From Gammaproteobacteria bacterium UBA2955 (lineage in GTDB: Bacteria > Pseudomonadota > Gammaproteobacteria > Pseudomonadales > Azotimanducaceae), in the NCBI GenBank assembly GCA_002348825.1, contig DEBN01000146.1, forward strand, positions 1 through 8,810: a stretch of DNA of 8,810 nucleotides, in the 5' to 3' direction. Within the stretch, counting starts at the first letter, position 1, and every line of letters begins with the position of its first letter. Made by a program: the position numbers and the translations under genes. Under the pieces are notes generated by a model, which saw nothing but the letters and a program-made list of their open reading frames with translations, searched no databases and had not been told where the DNA came from. Positions 1-5,872 of the stretch are shown here, in pieces.

Positions 1-144
1 CCACTGCATGCTAAAACGCTTGGTGATATGCGGCTTAATCTGCGAACCCAAGCCTAAAGTGAAGCGCCCCTTAGAATAGGCATTGAGGTCGTGGCCAATA
101 TTCGCCAAATTCATCGGACTGCGAGCAAAGGCAACCGCTATCGA
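1..144 (-). repeat. Left copy of a diverged tandem gene duplication (partner at 1049-1192)
   Basis: Bases 1-144 and 1049-1192 align without gaps at a constant offset of 1048. By eye about 116 of 144 bases match (roughly 81%), while the encoded 48 residues differ at only two sites. Most base changes fall on synonymous positions. This is the mark of an old gene duplication held by purifying selection rather than a recent copy or an assembly artefact. Confidence 0.85.
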
Positions 145-312
145 TGACGCGATATCAAGCTTGTCGCTGTGCTCCGCGGCCAGCAACAACGGAAAAAAAG
201 GATCGTGATTCATCTCTGCCGTGCGCACGCCGTCGTAACCGTCAGCTTCTATTTTATTGACGATGGCGGGTATTTTTTCTAATTGGTGGCCGATGCCGGC
301 GTCTACTTTCAT
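1..312 (-). CDS. Luciferase-like monooxygenase (LLM class), N-terminal 104 residues, cut by window edge
   Basis: This is the start of a luciferase-like flavin/F420-type TIM-barrel oxidoreductase. It begins at an ATG at 312 and runs off the left edge without a stop. The visible protein starts MKVDAGIG and contains TAEMNHDPFFPLL (residues 31-43), SIAVAFARSP (57-66) and the family hallmark KGRFTLGLGSQ (81-91), which precedes the cofactor-binding part of the barrel. It aligns without gaps to the neighbouring gene ending at 353: 70 of 104 residues are identical, and 46 of 48 over residues 57-104. It is therefore a tandem paralogue. It lies 40 bases downstream of that gene, so it is probably the last visible gene of the same operon. 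A purine-rich GAGAG lies upstream of the ATG as a weak ribosome site. Substrate and cofactor (F420H2 or FMNH2) cannot be told from this fragment. Confidence 0.9.
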   Translation of the reverse strand, partial: MKVDAGIGHQLEKIPAIVNKIEADGYDGVRTAEMNHDPFFPLLLAAEHSDKLDIASSIAVAFARSPMNLANIGHDLNAYSKGRFTLGLGSQIKPHITKRFSMQW

Positions 313-352
313 GTTTTCTCTCTTTTAATTATTTGAAGGCGGCTACGGCTGA

Positions 353-1360
353 CTAAACTGCCGATAATTTTTCTATGATATTCGCCCGATCTGCCTTACC
401 GATGTGGGCATAGGCCGCTGACGTGCGGTCGACCACGTCACCGTACCTTTGAATAATCTGTTCCGGCAAGGTTTGCGGTTCGCCAATGACAGCGAATTCC
501 TGCAGCAGGTCAGGTGTAATGAGTTCCGCCATTTCCTGCCAGCGACCCTGCTTGGACATGACATTCAGTTCTGGCTGCAGCTCTCCCGCACCAACACTGT
601 CTAAAACAGGCTTATACGCCGGTGTGGATCCATAGAACGCAATCTGTTGTCGGGTCGCCTGTTTGGCTTCAGCCAAGTCTTCCTCGGTATTGCCTGTTAC
701 GACAAACATGGGGTAACTGATTTGAAAATCTTCGCGCCGCTTGCCCGCCTTGGCGAACCCGCGCTCGAGCGCTGGCAAGGTAGTTTCACGGAGATATTTT
801 TCCGTAGTAAAGGCATGAACAATTATGCCGTCTGCTACCTCGCCGGCGACCTCCGTCATTTTTGGACCCACCGCCGCAAGAAACACCTTAGGCGCGCCAT
901 AGTCCACATTAGTTGGTGTAAAAAACGGCGTCATCAGCGTGTGAGTATAAAATTCTCCAGTAAATTCAAGCGGTTGCTGCTTATGCCAACTGTCCCAAAT
1001 GGCGCGCATGGCCATAATGTATTCGCGCATTCGCGCTGCTGGGCTAGACCAAGGCATGCTGAAACGCTTGGTAATATGCGGCTTTATTTGTGAGCCCAAG
1101 CCCAACGTAAAGCGCCCCTTGGAATAGGCATTTAGGTCGTGGCCGATGTTTGCAAGTGTCATCGGCGACCGCGCAAAAGCAACCGCAATGGAGGTCATGA
1201 GTTCAACCCGCTGGGTATTCTGCGCAGCCACCAACAACGGGAAAAACGGATCATGGGCGGTTTCCGCCGTCATAACACCCGCGTATCCCATATCTTCCAT
1301 TTCTGCAGCCTGAGCCCCTACGGTATTCAGATCAACACTCACACCGCCATCTACGAACAT
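353..1360 (-). CDS. Luciferase-like monooxygenase (LLM class F420-type oxidoreductase)
   Basis: A full-length 335-aa bacterial-luciferase-superfamily enzyme. Such proteins use reduced flavin or coenzyme F420 to oxidise or reduce small organic substrates in the cytoplasm. The visible signature runs GYAGVMTAETAHDPFFPLL (residues 25-43), SIAVAFARSP (57-66), KGRFTLGLGSQIKPHITKRF (81-100), the MREYIMAMRAIW helix (111-122), FLAAVGPKMTEVAGEVADG (160-178) and a C-terminal IGEPQTLPEQI segment (292-302). The length is normal for the family. The pattern around GSQIKPHITKRFSMPW resembles the family NCBI/TIGRFAM names after MSMEG_2256; this is from memory and not checked. The ATG at 1360 has an exact AGGAGG Shine-Dalgarno (1365-1370) 4 bases upstream. 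It follows the histidine phosphatase by 21 bases and precedes the paralogue starting at 312 by 40 bases, so the genes are probably co-transcribed. The name implies F420, but FMN use is equally possible in a proteobacterium. Confidence 0.93.
   Translation of the reverse strand: MFVDGGVSVDLNTVGAQAAEMEDMGYAGVMTAETAHDPFFPLLVAAQNTQRVELMTSIAVAFARSPMTLANIGHDLNAYSKGRFTLGLGSQIKPHITKRFSMPWSSPAARMREYIMAMRAIWDSWHKQQPLEFTGEFYTHTLMTPFFTPTNVDYGAPKVFLAAVGPKMTEVAGEVADGIIVHAFTTEKYLRETTLPALERGFAKAGKRREDFQISYPMFVVTGNTEEDLAEAKQATRQQIAFYGSTPAYKPVLDSVGAGELQPELNVMSKQGRWQEMAELITPDLLQEFAVIGEPQTLPEQIIQRYGDVVDRTSAAYAHIGKADRANIIEKLSAV
1049..1192 (-). repeat. Right copy of the diverged tandem gene duplication (partner at 1-144)
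   Basis: This is the matching segment of the 335-aa luciferase-like gene, covering residues 57-104 (SIAVAFARSP through SMPW). It is paired with the left copy by a constant offset. The 5' parts of the two genes (residues 1-56) are much less alike, about 24 of 56 residues identical. Divergence is therefore concentrated in the N-terminal part of the barrel. Confidence 0.85.
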
Positions 1361-1381
1361 ATTGCCTCCTCTCGAAATCGA

Positions 1382-2050
1382 CTATTCACTTTGAATCGGT
1401 TGCACTGGCGCTCCATCGTCTGCGAACAACCCCTCTTGCGGCACCCCAGACTGCGTCTCGGACAAAATAAACCGTTCACAACAGTGGCCCCCGTCATTAA
1501 AACTGAGTCTAAAAAACAGGTCGTTTGGATGCGTGATGCGCACAACCTCTGCAGGACTCAACTGCAGAAAGTGCTGCAGCAACGCTTTGGTCACTACACC
1601 ATGACTAATAACGCAGGCGCGTTCGACGTTTTTAATATTCTGCACCACCGGCGCAACTCGCGCACTTAGGTCGACCAGATTTTCGCCGCCACCGGGCCGA
1701 TAACCGTAGGGATCCGCGCGCAGCGCCGACAGACCCTGGCCGTCTTCCTGCTCTACCTCTGTAAGCGTCTTACCAGACCATCTGCCGCAATCTCGCTCGA
1801 CGAGATCCTCCGAAAATTCTACCGGCGCCAGCAGGTGAGCATTGACCAGTTCCGCGGTCTGTTGTGTTCGACCCGCGGTGGAAACCCACAGTTTGTCGAT
1901 ACCCCCCAACTGCTTCAAGACCGCCCCATGCCCATCCGCTTGCGTCCTGCCTTGTGCTGTCAGTGGCGAGTTCAAACGTCCTTGCATCCGACGCTGCACA
2001 TTCCACTCGGTTTGGCCATGACGCAACACATAAAGCAATTTTAGTTTCAT
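1382..2050 (-). CDS. Histidine phosphatase family protein (phosphoglycerate mutase-like, GpmB/CobC type)
   Basis: A 222-aa cytoplasmic member of the branch-1 histidine phosphatase superfamily, which removes phosphate from small molecules through a phospho-histidine intermediate. The active site looks complete: LRHGQTEWN with R10 and nucleophile H11, STAGRTQQTAEL with R61, the acid E85 in LVERDCGRWSGKT, and the second histidine H150 in VISHGVV. The segment PGGGENLVDLSARV (119-132) matches the usual PGGES region. The length fits alpha-ribazole-phosphatase or broad-specificity phosphatases rather than the larger glycolytic GpmA. It sits between two luciferase-like genes with 21-base gaps on both sides, so it is very likely part of their operon. 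No clear Shine-Dalgarno precedes the ATG at 2050, so translation may be coupled to the gene upstream. The substrate is unknown; calling it a cobalamin or glycolytic enzyme would be unsupported. Confidence 0.92.
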   Translation of the reverse strand: MKLKLLYVLRHGQTEWNVQRRMQGRLNSPLTAQGRTQADGHGAVLKQLGGIDKLWVSTAGRTQQTAELVNAHLLAPVEFSEDLVERDCGRWSGKTLTEVEQEDGQGLSALRADPYGYRPGGGENLVDLSARVAPVVQNIKNVERACVISHGVVTKALLQHFLQLSPAEVVRITHPNDLFFRLSFNDGGHCCERFILSETQSGVPQEGLFADDGAPVQPIQSE

Positions 2051-2071
2051 CGGCGCAGTCGCGGATCAGCT

Positions 2072-3073
2072 TCAGGAAAACTGAAAGGCCTGAGCTGTGA
2101 AGGCCGCAAACGTGCGCTCGGTATCCTCGCGCGAAGCCGCGAGTGGAGCGATGATATGGGTGTGCACACCACCATCCGCATCTTCTTGAATGCGCCTTTG
2201 AATCTCTTCTTCATTGCCGATTATTGCTATTTCATCGATCATTTCGTCGCTCATGGCGCTTGCGGTTTTGGCCCTATCCTTGGCCGCCCATCCCTCGGTA
2301 ATTTGTGCTGCCGCGTCCTCGTACCCCGCCCATGCCAAAAAGTTGTTATAAACCGGCGTTGCATAATAGGGCCCGAAGGCGGCACGGAATAATGTTCGCC
2401 CGTACTCTTTGTCATCCGTACATAACACCATGGCACGATTGACAATTTCTACGTCTGCTGGGTTTTTACCGACTTTTTCCGCACCGATCGCCACATGCTC
2501 CATCATTTTCGGCAAGGCCGCTTTCGGCCATAAGTTGAAAATTACGCCATCTCCCACTTCCGCCGCCATCTCGATCATCTTGGGTCGCAGCGCAGCGAGA
2601 TATATTGGCGGCGGGTTTTCCATGGGCGCTTGGCGGTAGCCCTTACTGAAAAGAGTTTCCCCATCGAAATCGGTTTTTTCCCCGGTCAGCATCGTTTTCA
2701 CCAGCTCGGCGGTCTCGCGAACCCGAGTCAGTGGCTTATCCAGCGGTATACCGTTGAACTGCCCCATTATGGTCTGGCTGGAGGAACCTAGACCCATGAC
2801 AAAGCGATCGGGCAGCAGCTGGCCAATCACATTCGCAGACGCGGCTAACACCGATGGCGAGCGCGTGTACACAGGTGTAACCGCCGTCCCTATCCGAATA
2901 TTCTTGGTTAGATGCGCAATCGCCGCCACCTGGGTCAGAGTGTCAGGCGCGCCAGAGTCGCTGAACCATGCATCGGCGATACCCTGCTCTTCCGCCCACT
3001 GAATGCGAGCAATAGTGTCCTCGATGCGCGGGCCGGCGGGCAACGTAACCGCTATTCTTTTGGCTAAGGCCAT
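2072..3073 (-). CDS. Luciferase-like monooxygenase (LLM class), first gene of the operon
   Basis: A 333-aa luciferase-superfamily oxidoreductase. It has the TIM-barrel start KRIAVTLPAGPRIEDTIARIQWAEEQGIADAWFSDS, then NIRIGTAVTPVYTRSP (residues 58-72), LLPDRFVMGLGSSSQ (86-100), GIPLDKPLTRVRETAELVKTM (108-128) and IYLAALRPKMIEMAAEVGDGVIFN (157-180). These are the standard blocks that bind the flavin or deazaflavin. It is clearly more distant from the two LLMs downstream than they are from each other. The reading frame stays open upstream to a TTG at 3097. The ATG at 3073 was chosen because AGGGGAG (3078-3084) lies 4 bases before it and because MALAKRIAV is a natural family N-terminus. The next gene follows after 21 bases. 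It is transcribed divergently from the phosphotransferase, so both may share control from 3074-3220. The reaction is unknown. Confidence 0.92.
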   Translation of the reverse strand: MALAKRIAVTLPAGPRIEDTIARIQWAEEQGIADAWFSDSGAPDTLTQVAAIAHLTKNIRIGTAVTPVYTRSPSVLAASANVIGQLLPDRFVMGLGSSSQTIMGQFNGIPLDKPLTRVRETAELVKTMLTGEKTDFDGETLFSKGYRQAPMENPPPIYLAALRPKMIEMAAEVGDGVIFNLWPKAALPKMMEHVAIGAEKVGKNPADVEIVNRAMVLCTDDKEYGRTLFRAAFGPYYATPVYNNFLAWAGYEDAAAQITEGWAAKDRAKTASAMSDEMIDEIAIIGNEEEIQRRIQEDADGGVHTHIIAPLAASREDTERTFAAFTAQAFQFS

Positions 3074-3077
3074 ATGT

Positions 3078-3084
3078 CTCCCCT
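3078..3084 (-). promoter_or_regulatory. Ribosome binding site that decides the start at 3073
   Basis: On the minus strand AGGGGAG lies 4 bases before the ATG at 3073. The competing in-frame TTG at 3097 has no purine-rich site before it. This supports the 333-aa product over the eight-residue longer version. Confidence 0.7.
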
Positions 3085-3153
3085 GTAATAAAGCCAAATC
3101 ACTGGCAAGTAGCGCTCAACAGACGCTAGGCATAAAGGTCATAGATTCTCATT

Positions 3154-3182
3154 TTGCCCTGTCGAAGATCAACCCGTATCCT
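3154..3182 (+). promoter_or_regulatory. Candidate sigma-70 promoter for the phosphotransferase gene
   Basis: TTGCCC (3154-3159) and TATCCT (3177-3182) are separated by exactly 17 bases. Each hexamer matches the consensus at four of six positions. Transcription would start near 3189, giving an untranslated leader of about 30 bases before the ATG at 3221. It lies in the 147-base divergent region between the LLM operon and the phosphotransferase. I saw no comparably good promoter reading left toward 3073. Confidence 0.4.
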
Positions 3183-3220
3183 TAACGGATTATTACTACT
3201 GGTTCGGGACAGGGGGCAGC

Positions 3221-4264
3221 ATGAGCGACGTGGAACTCACCCAGGTGCGAGAGGCGCACAAATTTGATGAAGCGGCATTGACTCGGTATATGCAAGCGCA
3301 TGTCGAGGACTTCAACGGCCCGCTGACCATAAAACAATTTGAAGGCGGCCAATCAAACCCTACCTTCCAACTCATAACGCCCTCGCGGACTTATGTCATG
3401 CGCAAGCAACCACCGGGAGAATTACTGCCGTCTGCGCATCAGGTAGATCGAGAATATAAGGTTATGGCCGCGTTGTGGGCCACACCCGTGCCCGTACCAA
3501 AGATGTACTGTCTCTGCGAAGACGTGAGCATTATCGGCACCAAGTTCTACATTATGGAGATGGTAGAGGGTCGATTGTTTACTGAAACGCGATTGCCCAG
3601 CTGCAGCAAAAGTGAGCGCAGTGCTATTTACCTGGATCTTGCACGGGTACTGGCAGAATTGCACAACGTTGACCCGCTTACGGTAGGGTTGGGCGAATTC
3701 GGCCGTCCGGGCAATTACTACGAGCGTCAGATCGGCCGCTGGAGTAAACAGTACATCGCGTCAAAGACCGAAGATATCGCGGCCATGGACCAGCTCATGG
3801 AATGGTTGCCGCAAAATATACCTGCCGATGCTGGCAGCGTTATTGTTCATGGTGATTACCGGCTGGGTAATGTACTTATCCACCCTAGCGAACCGAAAAT
3901 AGTCGCTGTATTGGATTGGGAACTTTCGACTCTAGGCGATGGCTTAGCCGATTTGGGCTACATCTGTCAGGACTACCACGGCGATGCCTATGACGATGAG
4001 GGCTTGGCTGGCGCCGATCACGCCGCCTTGGGAATACCCACTGAAGCCGAGTTCGTTGCAGAGTACTGTAAGCACGCCAGCCGCGAGGGCATCGACAACT
4101 GGCCATTTTATTTGATCTACAACATGTTCCGTTCTGCCGGAATTATTCAGGGCGTCTACAAACGCGGGCTGGATGGCAATGCCAGCTCGGAAAAAGCTTT
4201 GGAGTACGCTGACGCTGCGCGTCTGCGTTCAGAGCGCGGCTGGGCCATGGTCAAAGACATCTAG
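3221..4264 (+). CDS. APH-fold phosphotransferase family protein (ACAD10/11 kinase-domain type)
   Basis: A 347-aa soluble kinase of the aminoglycoside/choline phosphotransferase fold. The N lobe has the glycine-rich loop QFEGGQSNPTFQL (residues 39-51), the likely ATP lysine K62 in VMRKQPPG, and E79 in DREYKVM. The C lobe has the catalytic loop VIVHGDYRLGN (D212, N217) and the metal-binding DWELSTLGD (D232), followed by LADLGY. All key kinase residues are present, so it should be active. The combination RKQPPG, HGDYRLGN and DWELSTLGDGLADLGY is that of the phosphotransferases found beside acyl-CoA dehydrogenases and fused in ACAD10/11. Relatives such as Pseudomonas LvaA phosphorylate 4-hydroxyacyl-CoAs. 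An aminoglycoside-resistance role is unlikely. AGGGGG at 3211-3216 precedes the ATG by 4 bases. It stands alone on its strand, divergent from the LLM-phosphatase operon. The substrate here is inferred, not shown. Confidence 0.93.
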   Translation: MSDVELTQVREAHKFDEAALTRYMQAHVEDFNGPLTIKQFEGGQSNPTFQLITPSRTYVMRKQPPGELLPSAHQVDREYKVMAALWATPVPVPKMYCLCEDVSIIGTKFYIMEMVEGRLFTETRLPSCSKSERSAIYLDLARVLAELHNVDPLTVGLGEFGRPGNYYERQIGRWSKQYIASKTEDIAAMDQLMEWLPQNIPADAGSVIVHGDYRLGNVLIHPSEPKIVAVLDWELSTLGDGLADLGYICQDYHGDAYDDEGLAGADHAALGIPTEAEFVAEYCKHASREGIDNWPFYLIYNMFRSAGIIQGVYKRGLDGNASSEKALEYADAARLRSERGWAMVKDI

Positions 4265-4424
4265 CAACTCCGAGGTTCTTCGCCTTATAGACGGCTTTTA
4301 ACTGGCCGCGACGCCGGGCGAAACCCCAGGGGTCACGCCAACCGTCGCTGCGATGCCCGACGCAGTGCTGTCTTGTTCTGCCGTCGCCTACCTCCGGGGC
4401 ATGCGCAGTCGAGCTGAGCGACTG
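4265..4424. other. Convergent intergenic gap with inverted repeats, no gene
   Basis: This 160-base gap lies between the ends of the phosphotransferase (+) and the 353-aa LLM (-). It contains a 6-bp perfect inverted repeat, CAGTCG (4406-4411) and CGACTG (4419-4424), with a 7-base loop, directly abutting the LLM stop codon. There is also a weaker nested structure: GGCG (4317-4320) pairs with CGCC (4336-4339) around a CCC/GGG core. Neither is followed by a run of T on the relevant strand, so neither is a convincing intrinsic terminator. No credible coding sequence was seen. Confidence 0.5.
4406..4424 (-). terminator. Possible weak terminator or stabilising hairpin after the 353-aa LLM gene
   Basis: A 6-bp perfect stem with a 7-base loop starts at the first base after the TAA of the LLM gene (stop at 4425-4427). 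The absence of a U tract argues against efficient intrinsic termination. It could instead protect the 3' end of the transcript or be incidental. Confidence 0.25.
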
Positions 4425-5486
4425 TTAAAGCATTTCCTCTGCAACCAATTGCAGGGCCGCCGGGTCCTGACTGCCCAACAACATGTTCGAAACGTGGCCT
4501 TGGGCACCGGCTGTTTTCCAACGCTGGAGTTGTTCACGAATATGTTCCGCAGGACCCACGAGAGCGCAAGCATCGATCAGTTCAGCCGGCACCGCCGCCA
4601 TCGCTTGGTCTTTTCGCCCGGCAAGATAATGATCCTGAATCTCGACAGCCGCGTCCTCGAAGCCGAGGCGTTTGCAGTAATCGTTATAGAAATTCTTATC
4701 GCGAGCGCCCATACCACCAATGTATAACGCCATCATGCCGCGTACCGGTATTCTGCATTGCTCGATATCATCGCCCATAACAAGGGTTACAAATGGTGCG
4801 ATATCAAACTGCGAGAGGTTTTTCTCCTCGGTCTCTTCACTGATATTGGCGTTAGCCAGGGCGAAGCCCTTTTCTATCGGATCCGCGAATACCGAGTATT
4901 TGTCGGGGTCCATCCAAACGGGGAAAAACCCGTCCGCCACCTCTGCGGAAGCTGTTACGCCGTTGTTGGTGATCGTCGCGGCGTAGATCGGGATGTCTTC
5001 TTCACAATGCAGAATACTCTTCAACGGTTTGCCTAAACCGGTGGCTCCCGAACCAGTGTAAGGCAGGTTATACATCGCGCCCTCGAAAGACAGCGGCGCC
5101 TCGCGCGCAAATATCTGTTTCATTATTTGCACATATTCGCGCAGCCGACTGACCGGCTTGCCATAGGGCACACCGTGCCAGCCTTCCACAACTTGGGGAC
5201 CGGAGGCGCCCAAGCCCGCTATAAAACGGCCACCTGACAGCTCTGCCAAACTCATGGCCGTCATGGCGGCCATAGCCGGAGACCGAGCTGGCATCTGCAT
5301 AATTGCAGTACCGACCTTAATCCGATCGGTCTGGGCCAAAATCCAAGCAGCAGGCGTGACCGCATCTGAACCATAGGCTTCTGCAGTCCAAATTGATTCA
5401 TAGCCAAGGTTTTCGGCGTGCTTGATAGCGTCTATTGAGATACTGAACTTGCGGCCAGAGTAGCCGGCGAGAATGCCTAATTTCAT
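4425..5486 (-). CDS. Luciferase-like monooxygenase (LLM class F420-type oxidoreductase), fourth in window
   Basis: A 353-aa luciferase-superfamily oxidoreductase from a subfamily different from the three at the left. Visible blocks are MKLGILAGYSGRKF (1-14), AENLGYESIWTAEAYGSDAVTP (24-45), RIKVGTAIMQMPARSP (55-70), ELSGGRFIAGLGASGPQVVEGWHG (82-105), PVSRLREYVQIMKQIF (111-126), IPIYAATITNNGVTASAEVADGFFPVW (165-191) and a C-terminal CALVGPAEHIREQLQRWK. The GLGASGPQVVEGWHGVPY stretch is typical of LLMs annotated as F420-dependent in actinobacteria (Rv3520c-like, from memory). The start ATG at 5486 is fixed by AAGGA (5492-5496) 5 bases upstream. That site overlaps the TAA of the glutaredoxin-like gene, which points to translational coupling and one transcript. 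The cofactor remains open (F420 or FMN), and no substrate can be deduced. Confidence 0.93.
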   Translation of the reverse strand: MKLGILAGYSGRKFSISIDAIKHAENLGYESIWTAEAYGSDAVTPAAWILAQTDRIKVGTAIMQMPARSPAMAAMTAMSLAELSGGRFIAGLGASGPQVVEGWHGVPYGKPVSRLREYVQIMKQIFAREAPLSFEGAMYNLPYTGSGATGLGKPLKSILHCEEDIPIYAATITNNGVTASAEVADGFFPVWMDPDKYSVFADPIEKGFALANANISEETEEKNLSQFDIAPFVTLVMGDDIEQCRIPVRGMMALYIGGMGARDKNFYNDYCKRLGFEDAAVEIQDHYLAGRKDQAMAAVPAELIDACALVGPAEHIREQLQRWKTAGAQGHVSNMLLGSQDPAALQLVAEEML

Positions 5487-5491
5487 AATGG

Positions 5492-5497
5492 TCCTTA
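5492..5497 (-). promoter_or_regulatory. Ribosome binding site overlapping the upstream stop codon
   Basis: The bases TAAGGA carry both the TAA stop of the glutaredoxin-like gene (5495-5497) and the AAGGA Shine-Dalgarno of the LLM gene starting at 5486. Ribosomes ending the first gene are therefore placed directly on the start of the second, a classical arrangement for coupled translation. Confidence 0.7.
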
Positions 5498-5761
5498 TCC
5501 CAGTTGGGGAGAGTGAGTGTCTAGGTAGCTAATAATGTCCATTGATTCGTACATCCATTCGACCTCGTCACCACGCTGAATTCGCAGGCATGGGACGGTG
5601 CCACGACCCCCGCCTTGCAACAATTCCTTAAACGCCGCCGGATCTCGAAGCGTATCGCGAAATTCCATACTCATGCCCCGCTGTTGCAAAAACTGCCGCA
5701 CCCGAGCACAAAACCCGCAGGTGTCGGAAGTGAAGAGTTGATAGCTTTCTGGCCCAGACAT
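5495..5761 (-). CDS. Glutaredoxin-like / GST N-terminal-domain protein
   Basis: An 88-aa single-domain thioredoxin-fold protein. It keeps the N-terminal YQLFTSDTCGFCARVRQFL with a dithiol active site C15-G-F-C18, the cis-proline loop GTVPCLRI (T55-V56-P57) that positions glutathione, and the C-terminal YESMDIISYLD helix seen in glutaredoxins and GST N-terminal domains. The CxxC is complete, so a dithiol reductase or glutathione-linked role in the cytoplasm is likely. An extra cysteine, C58, follows the cis-proline. There is no signal peptide. It is the first gene of a two-gene unit with the 353-aa LLM, only 8 bases apart, so the pair probably acts or is expressed together. The ribosome site is weak (TGAGAA upstream of the ATG at 5761). 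The classical glutaredoxin CPYC is replaced by CGFC, so its exact partner is uncertain. Confidence 0.88.
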   Translation of the reverse strand: MSGPESYQLFTSDTCGFCARVRQFLQQRGMSMEFRDTLRDPAAFKELLQGGGRGTVPCLRIQRGDEVEWMYESMDIISYLDTHSPQLG

Positions 5762-5811
5762 GTTGGATTTCTCAATGGTTAGCGCGCGTCGCAGACTAAT
5801 ACCTGTGGATC

Positions 5812-5856
5812 ATTATGGTCAATAACGTAACAATATGTCCGTTGTCGTAGTGTCAA
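5812..5856 (-). promoter_or_regulatory. Candidate promoter(s) for the glutaredoxin-LLM pair
   Basis: Two overlapping possibilities read left from the 111-base divergent gap. The better one is CGGACA (5836-5841) and CATAAT (5812-5817) with an 18-base spacer, matching the consensus at four and five of six positions. The other is a perfect TTGACA (5851-5856) with TATTGT (5830-5835), but its spacer is only 15 bases. No clear promoter was seen on the plus strand for the DsbA-like gene. Confidence 0.25.
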
Positions 5857-5872
5857 AATAGGAGCCTTAAAT

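Noticed and set aside
1139..1669. A 176-codon open frame on the plus strand.
   Set aside because: It runs antisense across two well-supported minus-strand genes, has no recognisable domain, and its composition is that of a reverse-frame shadow.
3074..3097. Eight-residue N-terminal extension of the first LLM, starting at a TTG at 3097.
   Set aside because: There is no ribosome site before the TTG, while AGGGGAG sits 4 bases before the ATG at 3073. The extra residues also contain the ribosome site itself.
3221..4264. Aminoglycoside resistance function for the APH-fold kinase.
   Set aside because: The RKQPPG, HGDYRLGN and DWELSTLGDGLADLGY motifs are those of the acyl-CoA-dehydrogenase-associated phosphotransferases, and the context shows no resistance or mobile genes.
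4353..4727. A 124-codon plus-strand open frame reaching from the convergent gap into the 353-aa LLM gene.
   Set aside because: Most of it is antisense to the conserved LLM C-terminus. It has no domain or convincing start, so it is treated as chance.
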